Assembly (NCBI RefSeq): GCF_000247815.1
Contig: NC_021681.1
Span: 13,454,013-13,518,012 of the forward strand
Length of the DNA stretch: 64,000 bases
Reading direction: 5' to 3'
From: Ficedula albicollis
Lineage: Eukaryota > Chordata > Aves > Passeriformes > Muscicapidae
The position numbers and the translations under genes are program-made. Below, piece after piece: positions 1 through 12,926 of the stretch (its first letter is position 1; every line of letters begins with the position of its first letter). Below the pieces are notes generated by a model, which saw only the letters and a program-made list of their open reading frames with translations, had not been told where the DNA came from and ran no database searches.

Positions 1-3000
1 TACATCATATGCAACCTATGTAAGTATTTCCACTTCTCAACAATGCCCAAGTAATGCTGTTGGGGAGTGACCCAGGTAAATAAAATCATCCAACTGCACT
101 GACAGGCTCAGATTCATTTTTCTATTTTTTTTTTCCTCAAGTGCAAAGAGCTCCTGAGGAGGTGGAAATTGGCCTGATTAAGATCAATCCCAGTAAAACT
201 CATCCCCAGAATGCTCCTATGCATTCCACAAATACCTGTACACGCTTCAAAAATCCTTCCTTAAAACCAGAAGTGTGTATGTCTTGGGGAAAAGAGCTAA
301 ATCTCATTCTAAACAAACATGGCAGCATAGCAGGCAACCTAGAGCAAAGTGAGAGAGCTGAAGGCAGTAGGGCACATCCAAAGTCAACAAAATCAGCCAG
401 ACCTTCAGCTAACACAAACCAGCACTATCTTCATTAACTTCTTTGGCTCAGAATCATCTTCTAGGCTTACAACACACAGACCACACGTGACTTCCTCCAT
501 CAAACTTTTCACAAGCCAAATCTCAGCCTCACCCACCTCCTTCTCTCACAGGCCCTCGGTTGCATCCTGTTCCAACACAGCTGGGCTTCATTACTGCACG
601 CTCCTCAGCCCTGTGAAAGCACGTCCTGCACAAAGCTCAGCCCTGCTTTGCTTTTCTCCCTGCAAGAGAAGCTTGAAAGCACCACCTAATGGCACAAGTA
701 ACATTCTGAATACTACCTTTTTACACTGCTACTAGAGTGCTCTATCATAGGGAGACACAGCTTCACACAAGTAATTTTAGTGGCCACTTTCCAAAGAATG
801 CAGGTTACAAAAATGGGAAATACTTTTTTATCCCACATCAAGGAAAAGGCATTGCACTTTACCAAGACATATATATACAAAGGCATATCTTTCTATACTG
901 TATGTTGGAGTCCACAGATACCCTCAATTTGGCTTGAATATGGAGTTCATTAGTGCAGTGACCACAAATCCACATCTGGATTTAGAAGCAACAGAGTGAA
1001 CTGTACTGCAGAGATGTTAACAAGAACATTTCTACTGTCAACTGTACGTGAAAGGAAAAAAATGTGCTGAACAAAACATTTTAAGAGCTCAACTGTGGGC
1101 TGCCTTATATAATTAGTACTTACTAAACAGAAATTGGAATGGGAAGCTGTGTGATTGCTTACTTTACCCAGAGTTTACTTGGCTACTGTAATGTTCTCAG
1201 CTACTTTCAAGAGAACAAACAAAATGACAAACTGTGATTTCATTCACAAGTTTGGAGTGGATTTTGGCGGGACACTACAGATTGCTGTGGTCAGCCTCTG
1301 ACTCTGAAGTAATCTGCCTGTTACTTTAGTCAATCCTGAGCAGAAGACATGAAAACCCTTCCTGCATCCATTCACTCCATAAACAGCTAGAACAGGAGTC
1401 AGTAGTCTGTGTATGCCTATTTATAGTCATCCTTTATATTTTAGTATCCAAACACGCCCATGATGTGGCGCATCAGAATTAATAGAACTGATATTGCTGC
1501 AGCACCATCCTATAATTTTCTCTCTGTAAAAAGAAATTATGCAAGAGGAACAGATGATATTCTACTGCTAGCTAGTAAAAATTATATCTTCCCATCTAGA
1601 GAGTTTCTTTTATGCAAAAATCACCATAATGTTATAATATAATACTTCTGCAGGTAGAGAAATCAAGAAGAGAAAAAAATTAAAGCATATAATTACATTC
1701 CACAGCAAGTAAGAAACAGATCTAGAAACATAATTCAGTATCCCAGTGCTGTTCCAATACTCTAGTCACTCAGCTGTACAAAATGCATATGGCATGTCAC
1801 ACCTCTAAGCAAAGCAATAGCATGGCTGGACTTCATCTTCCCCAGTTCCAAATCCCTCTCAGATGAAAACTTAGAGATATTGGCAATGCCATTCTTCTGA
1901 TTCCAAATGATCAGTCTGACTTTATTTTTAAAAAAACCCAAATCAAATGAAAGTATTTCCTTTCTGAAAGTGAATACACTTACTGTGGGTTTCCAGCACT
2001 GTGCAGGAATATAAGTTGCCTACATGCACTAGAGGTTGGAAATATCACACGTAAATAAAAATGGTGAGAGAAGAGGAGCCATAAGAAAAAATGTCTCTTT
2101 TTCTTCAGCAGCTTCAATATTAAAAGTGAGGGTGTTGGAACACTTTTATCATACACAGGAACTTTCTTCCATGTGGGATTCAGAGTACCCAGCAGGATAT
2201 GAACTTTAAATACCAAATGCATGACAACAAAGTATTCACGTGTCGCATGGCCTACACAGACATGAAGGGAAAACAAAGGTTATTCCCCCTTTAAAATAGT
2301 CCAATATGAATCAAAACATGAACGTATCTGTAAATCTTTAATGTCCTTTTTTTCCTAGCTATTGAGATACTGATGTATCTAGCTAGGACTTCTTTTTAAA
2401 TTTAAATATTAAAAATCTCTTATTCTGATCCCTATTTTGGTTTCCATTTGATTCTGCTATAGTACTTGTCTTTGACATGTGGCTACTAAAGCTTTATTTG
2501 CCTACTTCAAAACAAGCTGGTACTGAAGCTGTTTCCACAGGAGCTAGCAAAAAACTGCACCTGTAAATCCTTATTGCTTAATACCCACACTGGAGTTTCT
2601 CCATGCACCTTTATGGTGTGCTTTTCCCGTATGAAGATCTGCTTTGGGCAAGTTTCTCTCCTCTTGGGAGCCTCGAGGTTTTTCACTAAGACCAAATCCA
2701 ATGCAGTTTGAAGTTTAACAAGTGTTTTGGGCTTTACAATGAAATCTATTTCTGTTTGACTCCTCCATACTAACCATATCTTAGTTTCAAATTTGCTTTG
2801 TTTGAAATTTTTATCCTGTTCGCACAAAAGAAATAATAACTAAATGAATAGAGAGCAATTTGAGCCTGGTATCATTCATGATCAATCAACAGCGAAGGAA
2901 GAATTCAATCCCTTTGTAAGAGATTGCAATATTTTAAAACCATGTTTTGGCTTTTCTATAGGATTTTCTGTTTATATGCACTAAACCACAACAATATTTA

Positions 3001-3863
3001 GCATACTGAGAACTGTTTATACGTCTTGTATTTAAGAAGTGCTTGCTGTGTTTATGTTTAAATCAGATAACACAGATGGCTTCCCCCTCCACAACGCTGT
3101 AATAAATCTATATTTTAACTCCCTTTTTATTTTTACTGTCTTGACAAGAATCCTTTGAAATTATCATGTATTTTATTTAAAGGTTTTTTTCAGTGTTCCC
3201 ATGTTGAAAGAAATCTCCTGGGAGGGAAAAAAGGCACTTTCAAAGCAAGAAATATTTCCATTAATAGAAAAATATTTTTAAATGATAAAAAGGGAGTAGA
3301 TTCAGACCTTACTATTTTTTGCCTACAGATTGAGCATAAAGGTCTGTTGCTCTTTTCTGGATTTTTATTCTTTTAACTAATATAAATTGGGCTAGTAGAA
3401 ACCAATTTTTTGCTTAGGTTTTATAGAATACATTTTAGCTGAAGAATGAGGTTCCATTGAATGTTAAAATCTGGTTTTGTTCCACCTTTACTAGTTCCAT
3501 TGATGGTATGATTATCCATGACTTAGCAGGCAGAGGACTGGAAACTGGAAAATCAATTCTCTACCTATGTTTCTGTCACTGTCTGTTGCTTCATGTCTGT
3601 TTCTCTAAAATTCAGTGGCATTATCGAAGGGGCACAAATATACAAAACCACAAATATACAAGTTATTCGAACAAGTAAGGCAAAGTCTTCAGCTCCATCA
3701 TGGTATAGATCACTTCTCCATAGAAGACAATTCCCACCCTACTTGCCCCCAAAGCCAACAATTTCACATCAGCAGCCAACAGCCAGGGCTACCCAAGACT
3801 TTGTCAGCTGTCAAAAGAAGCAGCAAGCCTGGGATAAACCAGCAGGTTTTTATCCTGTCCACA
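1..3863. other. Intergenic, no gene recognised
   Basis: AT-rich sequence with stop codons scattered through all frames. The open frames are short and have no recognisable protein similarity. There is no CpG clustering, no clear splice-bounded exon, and no repeat family that I can name. Only short A or T runs are visible. This is most simply read as the distal upstream region of AGTR1. An unrecognised short exon or conserved non-coding element cannot be excluded by eye. Confidence 0.7.
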
Positions 3864-3971
3864 TGGACAGCTCTGGTGTGTCCTCCTGCCCAGGGCAGGA
3901 ATGCAGCACCATATGAGTGGACAGCTCTGGTGTGTCCTCCTGCCCAGGGAAGAAATGCAGCACCATATGAC
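3864..3971. repeat. Tandem duplication, 2 x 54 bp
   Basis: Two head-to-tail copies, 3864-3917 and 3918-3971, each beginning TGGACAGCTCTGG and ending CACCATATGA plus one base. They differ at a few positions, for example GGGCAGGAA against GGGAAGAAA. The unit length is divisible by three, so open frames across it show a repeated peptide. That repetition is a consequence of the DNA duplication and not evidence of a gene. Confidence 0.95.
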
Positions 3972-6900
3972 ATAATGGAGGGAGGCCAAGCTTCATCAGT
4001 TTTATTGCTCAGAAAGTACTCAGATGCAGAAGAGAATCCACAAAAGAGATATCACACACATTGCAGACTTTTTATTGTTTGTACTGATGCAGGGCAGGAT
4101 AGCTGGTGGTAAACAATTTTGTTTCCTTCAAGGTATTTACTCAGTTCTTACAACAATGAAAATGGGCATTACACTGGAAAGTAACCCAAGAACAGAAAAT
4201 TAACAAACTATATAGAGAGTATATAGAGCTCAATGCCTACATAGGCATGCATGCCTGCCACCATATTTCCATGTTGCCAGGAGCCAGCAAGACTGCTGCC
4301 AGTGCTGATTTTTTTTTCCATATTACATTTTCCCCTCATGAATCAATGCTTATGATTTCATTTCAGCCAGCCTTGATTGTGGGGGTTAGAAGCAGTAACT
4401 GGTGTATAAAGTCTCCATTATTCTAAACATGAAGGAATATCTATTTTTGTCTTTCATGGCCTAAAAGGGTTTTGTATTTAATAGCAGAGCAGTGTACCTG
4501 AGAGTCCAGCCATCGTTTCACATCAGTCTGATGAAATACATCATAATTTCCCTGATTAAACCAATATGAGGGTTGAATCAGATTAAGATTGGCAAAACGT
4601 ACTTAAAGGTCCATGGAGCTGAACATAAGATTACATACAGTCTGCAAGAAGCAAAAATTAAGACATCACAACTAAGAGACAGAATGACTCCCAGATTTCA
4701 GCTTAGTTGAAGTCAGCATATTTGCTAAATGACCAGAGTTAGGAGTTAAGAGCGTCAGCACAGACATCACAGTTTCCAAATATTTTTACTTCTGAAGTAA
4801 CCAACATGCATTTGCTCCAACTAGTGAAGATAGTAAATCTTTCCAGGGTAAGAAACAAAGTTCATTTCACTTTGCTAAAGATATTAAAGCAAACAAACAA
4901 ACAAACAAACAAACAAACCAAACCTGTACTAGAACACTAAAGCATTCAGACTGAATTCAAGTAAACAGCTAAATTATTAACTCTTTAGATTCTTCCAGTT
5001 TTTGAAGTGAGAAGAGAGCCTATATTACTTTACAGGAAGGCAGACTTTGTGAGAGTTTGAGTGAAGGCTGGGCACTAAAACCTCCAATAGAAGAGAATAA
5101 TCTTTTGTGCTCAGACCAAATACACTCCATAGAAACCACTCAGTGATGGCAAATTATAACATTAGACACTTCACACATATATACAAAAAAAAAAAAAAAA
5201 CCCAAAACATTTTCATGGGAACTAAAACTAAATCATTAATTTGGTTCTAATTCACTAAATTTTGTCCAACAATAAGTTTTTGTAATATCATGAGCCCATT
5301 GACTAACACTTCAATGCATTAACAAATGCATTTTGGTTTGTGCATGATGTCTTAGAAGAAAACAATGCCTTCACAAGTGACACCACCTGCGACCATGCAA
5401 GGATTTGCACCTCACTCTGGGAGTTCCAGCTTCAGGTTGAGTCTCTCATCCTGTGGTTCAATTTATCCTAATTACTGCCCCACAACTTTCCTGGATGGGC
5501 ACAACCTCTTCCATGAAAACAGATCATCTAAATGGCATAAAATCTGTAGAAATTGCCCATAGAGAAAAAAGAAATTACCTGAAAAAAAATACCAGTGGTC
5601 ACAGAAGGTCACCATTAACTCATAAAAAAAAAATACTGGCTGTAGTTATTCAGAGAATGTAGCTCACTAAGCATACTTTTTCTAAAAAACTAAGAGATCT
5701 CTTGTGCCAAGAAGGAAAACACTTCATTTTAAAGTTGGCCAGGTCAATGGAATACACATTTGGAAAGATATCAGCTGTGTAGAAATAATGAAATATTTCC
5801 ATCCTCTTTTACATATTTCAGTATATTTAAATCAGATAAATTTTGCAATGGAAAAAAAAAAAAAGACTAGTTGGGTGTTTTCTGGGTAATTTCTATTGGT
5901 TGCCTCCTTTTTTTTTTTTAATGTTTATGTCTCTCCCTTTCTCCAAGTGTTATAACTTCACTATAAAAATCAGGTATTGCTTAACAGTTAAAGGATCCTG
6001 TTCCAAATAATTTGATAAAGTTCTGGAAGAAGCACTTGAAGAGGACCAAGCAATTCAGTGCCAAACCCCCTCCTACTTCCATGCTCAGTAGAGGAGCAGG
6101 CAGGACAGATAAAAATTACAACCATGCCACACGACTTCATAAGAACTCCATCTTGAAGACACCTTTAGGATTATTGTGCATTGCTACATCAGTCTGCAAA
6201 GCAGGCTGCTGTTAAATGAAAGACTGGGGTGGCGGTGACAGTCTCCTTATGAACGTCATAAACTCTTTATGACACTTCCATGGATACCTCTTAGCTTATT
6301 TTATAGTTCTACCACTAAAAGCAAGACTTGCACAAATAGATTTAGGTTGGTAATACAAGACAGTAAAGCACAAAGCCCAAGAGAACCAGACGCAATTTAA
6401 TCTTTAAAACGTTTCAGTTGACTTTATGGATTTTAGAATTTACTATTTGATTTTATTGCACAGCAACAAGGACGACATGTGAAGCAAGAACCCTTTCATA
6501 AAAGGCCAGATATATCCTTTTATACCATTTCTGCATTGTCTTTAATTTAGAACAGTTTAGTACAAAAGGCAGATCACTACATTAAGTTATACATCATGGC
6601 AAGTAGCTCTAATGATTCAGCACTGATAAAGTTGGACATGTACGTTCAAAGGCCTCTCCACAATTAAGCTTTGTTCAAAGCTTTGTAAAAGCTATTTTAG
6701 AACATGCAAATACCTCTTAAAAGGCCTCTTAGCCAGGAAATTACACTGGCTGTTCACTATTGAGTACAGATCATGAGACCCCAGGACTGCAGAACAGAGA
6801 GCACCTTCTTGTACCCAGAGTAGGGTCTCAAGTTTCCAGGCTAGAATACACTTCCACATGTGTAAACCACTTTGCCTTCCAAATAGGAGTACAGCTAGGG

Positions 6901-9900
6901 CTCTCCTTCAGATACATGGATTTTGGCCAATGGAACGTTTACAGAACCAAGCATTTGAGAAGTTTTATTTCTGTGTATATTCCCAGAAAAAGGGGAAACT
7001 CTAAACCATGCCTTACGCTAGTTGAAGTGAAGGTTAAACACCCAAGTGTCTCTCTGCTTCCAGACATTTATTGGACTGACTTTACAAAGCCAGGCAAAAT
7101 AACAGATAAAAGTGGTTAGACCCGTTTTTTTACAACATTTGTTAACAGCAGCTTTCCACAACAACTATTTCCCAGAAAAACCCATCAATTAAAATATGGT
7201 TTTTTATCATCATCACCAGCTTGCAGAAGCATGCATCAGTGGGAAAAAATCGGTTCCTGCATCACAGAACAGAGAACACAAAAAACACAGAGACAAGACT
7301 CGGAATTGGCAGATCTACACTGAAATCCCCACCACTCACACTGCTGGCTGATGATACCCACAGCCTCCCTTCCCTCCTCACAAGGCATCAGAGCACTCTC
7401 CCCCTGCCTCAGGCCTAACACAGAAGAGCCAGGTGTCAGCATAAGGAGTTAGGAAACCAGAAGTGACTTTTTCTTTCTGCCACAAAACAGCACATACAAA
7501 AATTGACTAAGACCATGTTTCACTCAGGAAGCTCCTGCTCCAGGCATAGGGCCTCTAACATAAAAGTTCCCTGAAATACATCTTCCTTTCTTAAAAAATA
7601 TTTGACAACAGATTCTCTCAGAATTCAATACAAATTTCTAATTAAAATCTTCCATTATTTTTTTGGTTTCAGACAGGCAACCATCATGGAAAACAGCAGC
7701 ACACTAGAGCACACTAAAATATGCCAAGGTTGTAACCATCCAAAAACAAACACCCAGCCCCTGGTCTGCACTCCAGAACACTCAAGAGCAGCCCACAGCT
7801 CCAACTCTCTAATAACTCATTTGGTACTCACAATTAACTGGACCAAAATCTTCGTCTTGTTCAAGTCACCAATGTAAGTCCCAAGTCTCTGCTCCTCTGC
7901 AGGTCTCTGGCCCCAGTTTAACTTGAGAACATTTTGCTGAAAGGTTTGAACTCCTAAGTGTGCCCATTACTATCCATCAGTAGGACAAATCTATATTTCT
8001 CCTAAATGCCTGGTATTAATCACACAAAATAAGAATAATTTACCCCGTATAGCCACTCAGGAGCTAAGTGGTTTTCCCTGGAAGCATCAGCTTTATTGTG
8101 TTGTGGGGTAGAGAAGAAAGCCCTAAAACATCAGCTTCTGAATTGAATTTGGACACTTTCTGAAATAAAATCTCATCTCCCTTACTGAATTTAATAATTG
8201 ATCCAAATACTTTTCCTGAAAGCTATTTTTCTTATGGTCCAGACAAAGGTACCAAGAGTCCTGAATCATCCATTCATTTCTTCATTTTTCACACATTTAA
8301 ACTTAAATCTCATAACAGTTTAGGTCTGACGCCAAGGGGGAATGACCACACAAGTCTGATGGACTGTCAGAGAAAAAAGCATCACTTTAATTTTATGGTG
8401 TTTTCCGAGACCAAAGTCTTCCCTTTAAAGTCTTTAACAAAGGTTTCACTCTAAAATAAAATAATTTTTTTTAAATTTAAATTCTTAGTTAAATGCTGAC
8501 AGTGTTCCCAGTAATAATGCAAGGAAAAAAATTCTATTAGGTGGTGTTCAGTGTACAAATTACCAGCTCTCCCTCAATGAATCAAAGTTCCTTGATAGCA
8601 ACCAAGAAAAAAAAAATCAGGAAGCACGCTATTTTTTGACCAATGCCAAAAAAAGTACTTTGCTTTACTATACAAGCACAAAAATAAATTAGGTCTTTAT
8701 CTAAATTAAAATGTCTACACACACTGTAGCTGAAGTAAATAATACTTCTGGAAACAAGAGTGTAGAATATGAGTAAAGTTAATAATTCTGTGATTCTATT
8801 AAGACATTATATGTGTAAGCAGTGCACAGACACCAGCTGCAGGATCTTGCCAGCCACAGCACAGATCCCACCCATCAGAATGGGGCATTTATGAGGATGT
8901 TAAACTGACTGAACTTCTGCGACATTCAAATAACAAGAAAATTGCTAAAGGTTTTCTTTCCCCCTTAACATCCTTTGTCTGATGTGCCACTGTTCTGCTC
9001 AGTAACACAGCACAAACAGAATTCCACTAACACATTCCCATACATGGGTAGAACCTCTGCCCTGCTCAGAGCTCTGTAGGTACAACAAGAAATTCAAAGA
9101 ATTTTAATTCCTTGCCCTGTTCCTAATAATAGACATTCATTGTACCTCTTTTAAAAGCAGAAAATTTACATTACTCTTAATGCCACTGGCCCCACGACTC
9201 TTAATCTTTATCTGCATCACTACTCTCAAACATATTACTGGCATTTAATACTTATGGGGGAGGGAAAAGCCTTGACCTCTTCCATGAGGAAGTTGTTCAT
9301 CACTGGATCTTATCCAAGGGGAATGTTAACAATGATACAGAAAAGTGGTCAACCATTTTTCTTAAATATAAAAAGCATCTCCTCTTAAGGATATGCTTCC
9401 GTCTTACTGTGGGAAATACACAAAGAGGCACTATATTAACCTTGGTTTGTTTGTATGAACTGTTATCTTCAAATGTGGACATACAGCTCCAAAATTATTC
9501 TACCTGTCAGCTGAAGGATTGCTCCAATATGTCCATTCAAGAAAAAATGTAAGATTTAAACTGATTATGTGAGGAATGGAACCAGGTTCCCGTGCATACA
9601 CTGCAAACATACTCCACATGGCAGCACTGAAAGAACTCTTGGGAAGAGCACATAAGCACACTCTCTAGAGCCCCTTTGCTTTGCCCAGGATCTATGATTT
9701 ACCTCCACTAGGAATGTCAGAGGACACATCTCTGCCTATTCCCTTTAACATCCCAGCAGATACAGGCAGCAGCCTCTGCCTCCCTCTCAATAACATTCCT
9801 GAGGGTGCCCAATATTTTGTTGGCTTTTTGACCACCACACACTGACATGGCATTTTTAGGGAACTGTAAATGATGGTTTAATGACCTGTTTCCTGAATTT

Positions 9901-11969
9901 CAGCTGCCAGCCCCAAGTCCACACTCATGCAGGCATTACCTGTGCTGCTCTCCCTGAAGCTTTGTCTCCTGCCCTTTTGTCCACTCACAGAGTCATGTAG
10001 AGTTCCCTCCCCATGTGCTCTCAGAGCCAGTCAAGGCACTGTGGTCACATCACAGACAACCTTGTGGAGAAAATGGATAAAGGGAAATCCACCAGGTTGT
10101 TCTTGTTATAACTGAGAATTTTGTTCAGAGTGATAACAGGCAATTATTATTTTATTATTAGATTGGTAGATTAGGAATTTAATAAAATAGTAATTTCTTT
10201 CATGCACTAATTGACTAGGACTTGCAGCTGAAGGAATAAATCAGGATTGCTACATCTAGAAGACTTAGCAACAATTAAAATCACTTATTTCTTTCTGTCT
10301 ATGAAATCTCAGGAATGAGATGGTGGCATTATTCTAGAGAGGGTGACACAAACCACCTGTTAACTATTAACATACTTGTTATTTGTCTTGTATTAGGGGA
10401 AGAACAGGTCACTCTTGCAAACCTCATGGAGTTCTGTTTAAAAAAAGAACTCTAGCACCATCTCTACAGCTGTTGACACGAGTACCTACCAAGGCAGGTC
10501 AGTTGCTACATCCTGGCTTTGGCCACACTTGTACCACCTAAGGTTAACTCGGGCAGCAGCTCATACACAGCACAACAGGGTCACATACAGGTCCCATGAT
10601 ATCGCTCCACATAATAAATAAAGCAGGAAAGACGTGACCCACAGTGTGAGATTTGGCAGCCTTTTCTAGCTCCATCCCTGCAGCAGCTGTGCCCTTGGAA
10701 AGGCAGAGCCACGCTGCCAGGGGGAGCAGCCAGCAGAGTGCAGGGGGGGTCACTCAGGAAGGAAGGATTCCCCTCCTCTGCTGCTCTCTCAGGACAGCAA
10801 TCCACCGTGCTGGAAAACAGAGCAGAGACACAGAAGAGTCTCACTAGAATTTTTTTAAGAAAGTTCACTTAATCCATTTTGGAGTCTTTTGGTCTCTCAC
10901 CATTACTTTCCCTTTGCTATCCAACTCTGATTAAGAGGAAGGTGCTCTTGGAGTCCTCTCTAATAAGAAAAAAGAACCAAAAGACAATCTCTTCTTTTAT
11001 CATACTGGAAAGGAATTAATTTGCTCAGCTTTGAAGCAATAAGTAATTTTTATGGGTGTTAAATGAAGTTAAGTCCTTATTTACCAATAGAGATGTTTAC
11101 ACAAATGAAGGCATATTACACAATAAAAATGTCCAGTTATACTCCTAAATAATGGCCAACTACAAGATTTTGCTGTTTGGGACCTATTTTGCAATATGTT
11201 TAATATTGTTGTACTACAATACATTTAAAATCTTTTGCTTTCTGAAGCATTACTGGTACAATGTCTCCCATATTTTAGAATTGAATTATTCAGCAATTCA
11301 TTAAATAAATTAGACAAATCAGATTCTAGCACAGCATGTAGTAGAATAGACTCCAGTCACTGGTATTTATGATGCTTTGCAATTGAAAGTAAACAGGCTT
11401 TTCCCAATTATATTTATGATCTTTTTAATCTCATTTATATACAGAGCAGCTGTTTATACAAACAGTAGCTGTCAGGTCACATTAGAAATCAATGTGCCAA
11501 AGGTATATAAGAAGGTTTTTATATAGGCCTGAATAAAATTAAATATATACACAATTCACTTAAACATTTGCATTAGCAGTTGTTTTTCAACAGATTGTCA
11601 AGAGGTATGAATCTATTAATTTAGGATTGGGTCTGTTAGTAGTATGAATCCACTTTATCAGTGGATAATCCACTCCTCAAATATACCAAATTATTTTATT
11701 GCTAATGTAAACCATTCACACTGAGATGTTCTGAAAATCTCCTTTGCCTGCAGATGAAAATATGATTAAACACAGCACCATGCAATACTTTGGAGGTGAG
11801 AACAAATGTGTGAAGTGTGAAATAAATGTAGCAGAACATGAACCTCCCATTCCTAACAGCTGTTTGGCAGTAGAGCATGTGTGTGTGACAGCAATGACAA
11901 CGCAGTGTCCTCAGAGGTAATGAGACTCATTTCCCGACGAGCGCAGAAATGCGTCACAGCTCCGCGAGC
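3972..11969. other. Intergenic, simple repeats only
   Basis: No gene recognised over about 8 kb. Visible content is an AAAC microsatellite near 4890, A-runs near 5185 and 5855, T-runs near 5910 and generally AT-rich single-copy sequence. The longest open frame is about 119 codons (6760-7119) with unremarkable composition and no family resemblance. I see no polypyrimidine-AG/GT pair framing a convincing exon. Confidence 0.65.
4890..4919. repeat. (AAAC)n microsatellite
   Basis: About seven consecutive AAAC units after AAAGC. A pure short tetranucleotide tract, likely polymorphic. It has no association with a gene. Confidence 0.9.
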
Positions 11970-12405
11970 CCCAGGACACACACCCTGGGCACAAGATGCA
12001 TCACTTTGGGCTACAGGAAACCAGGGAGCAGGGATTCCAACCAGAAACAGCAATTTCCACACCCAGGTGGAGAAGCAGTATTGATCTGTATCACTACCAG
12101 AATAGCATGATGAATCATTAGAGCTGATGTAATATATTATTCCTTGCTGTTTCTTATCACTACCAGAATAGCATGATGAATCATTACAGCTGATGTAATA
12201 TACTATTCCTTGCTGTTTCCCCCAGGACACACACCCTGGGCACAAGATGCATCACTTTGGGCTACAGGAAACCAGGGAGCAGGGATTCCAACCAGAAACA
12301 GCAATTTCCACACCCAGGTGGAGAAGCAGTATTGATCTGTATCACTACCAGAATAGCATGATGAATCATTAGAGCTGATGTAATATATTATTCCTTGCTG
12401 TTTCT
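11970..12405. repeat. Nested tandem duplication (185 bp + 66 bp + 185 bp)
   Basis: A 185-bp block starting CCCAGGACACACACCC occupies 11970-12154 and recurs at 12221-12405, a spacing of 251 bp. Between the two lies an extra copy (12155-12220) of the last 66 bp of the block, which starts TATCACTACCAG. The layout is therefore block, extra tail, block. The simplest history is a 66-bp duplication giving block plus tail, followed by a 251-bp duplication with loss of one tail, or the reverse order. The outer copies look virtually identical. The middle tail carries small differences (TTACAGCTG for TTAGAGCTG, ATACTATT for ATATTATT). Confidence 0.95.
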
Positions 12406-12686
12406 AGGTACTGAAAGGGAGTCTGAAGCCCTTTCTTGTCTCCTTTAGAGCAGTATAATTGGCTATATTTTAGCAAGTAAGTAAACAAAAAAAAAAATTA
12501 AATAGAACTTTTTTTCCTTTTTTCAACTAGAAGCTGCTGTCATTGCTGATAGGGAATATAGCAACACAAAACTGGGATGACTGCAGTAAGAATCCACCAA
12601 GAACTTCTTGGGGAGCCTGAGAGAACAAGATATACATATAAACCTACTGCCAGAAAGCCTAAAACAGATATTCAGCATAGAAGGGG

Positions 12687-12794
12687 AGCAAATGTCAAGC
12701 GAGCTTTTTTTAAAGCTTCTCTCTGATGAACTGATGATTGAAAACAATAGCAAATGTCAAGCGAGCTTTTTTTAAAGCTTTTCTCTGATGAACT
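12687..12794. repeat. Tandem duplication, 62 bp period, second copy partial
   Basis: The motif AGCAAATGTCAAGCGAGC starts at 12687 and again at 12749. The second copy matches for about 46 bp, to GATGAACT, and then diverges. One substitution is visible inside the shared part (AAGCTTCTC against AAGCTTTTC). It lies about 280 bp after the nested duplication ending at 12405, so this part of the window has three duplications within 1 kb. Confidence 0.9.
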
Positions 12795-12830
12795 TCTGAA
12801 AACAAACCAGGAGACACTGTAAAGAAATAC

Positions 12831-12926
12831 AAATCCACAGAAGTAACAAAGCTCTCCTAGGAGGAAACACACTTTCCTAAATCCACAGAAGTAACAAAGC
12901 TCTCCTAGGACGAACCATACTTTCCC
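12831..12926. repeat. Tandem duplication, 2 x 48 bp
   Basis: Copies 12831-12878 and 12879-12926 both begin AAATCCACAGAAGTAAC. They differ at a few positions near the 3' end of the unit (GGAGGAAACACAC against GGACGAACCATAC). The unit length of 48 gives repeated peptides on the minus strand, which is a by-product and not a coding signal. Confidence 0.92.

Noticed and set aside
3615..4112. 165-codon open frame with an internally repeated peptide
   Set aside because: The peptide repeat simply reflects the 54-bp tandem duplication. There is no gene signal around it.
8786..8804. TTCTGTGATTCTATT, like a CR1 terminal repeat
   Set aside because: The sequence before it has no CR1 3' region, so the short word is probably chance. 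The same applies to ACCATTCTGTGATCC near 28,070.
9780..9900. Possible very old LINE remnant (GTTGGCTTTTTGACCACC, then CACACTGACATGGC)
   Set aside because: It vaguely resembles a degraded repeat seen in bird genomes, but the match from memory is too weak to name a family or set ends.
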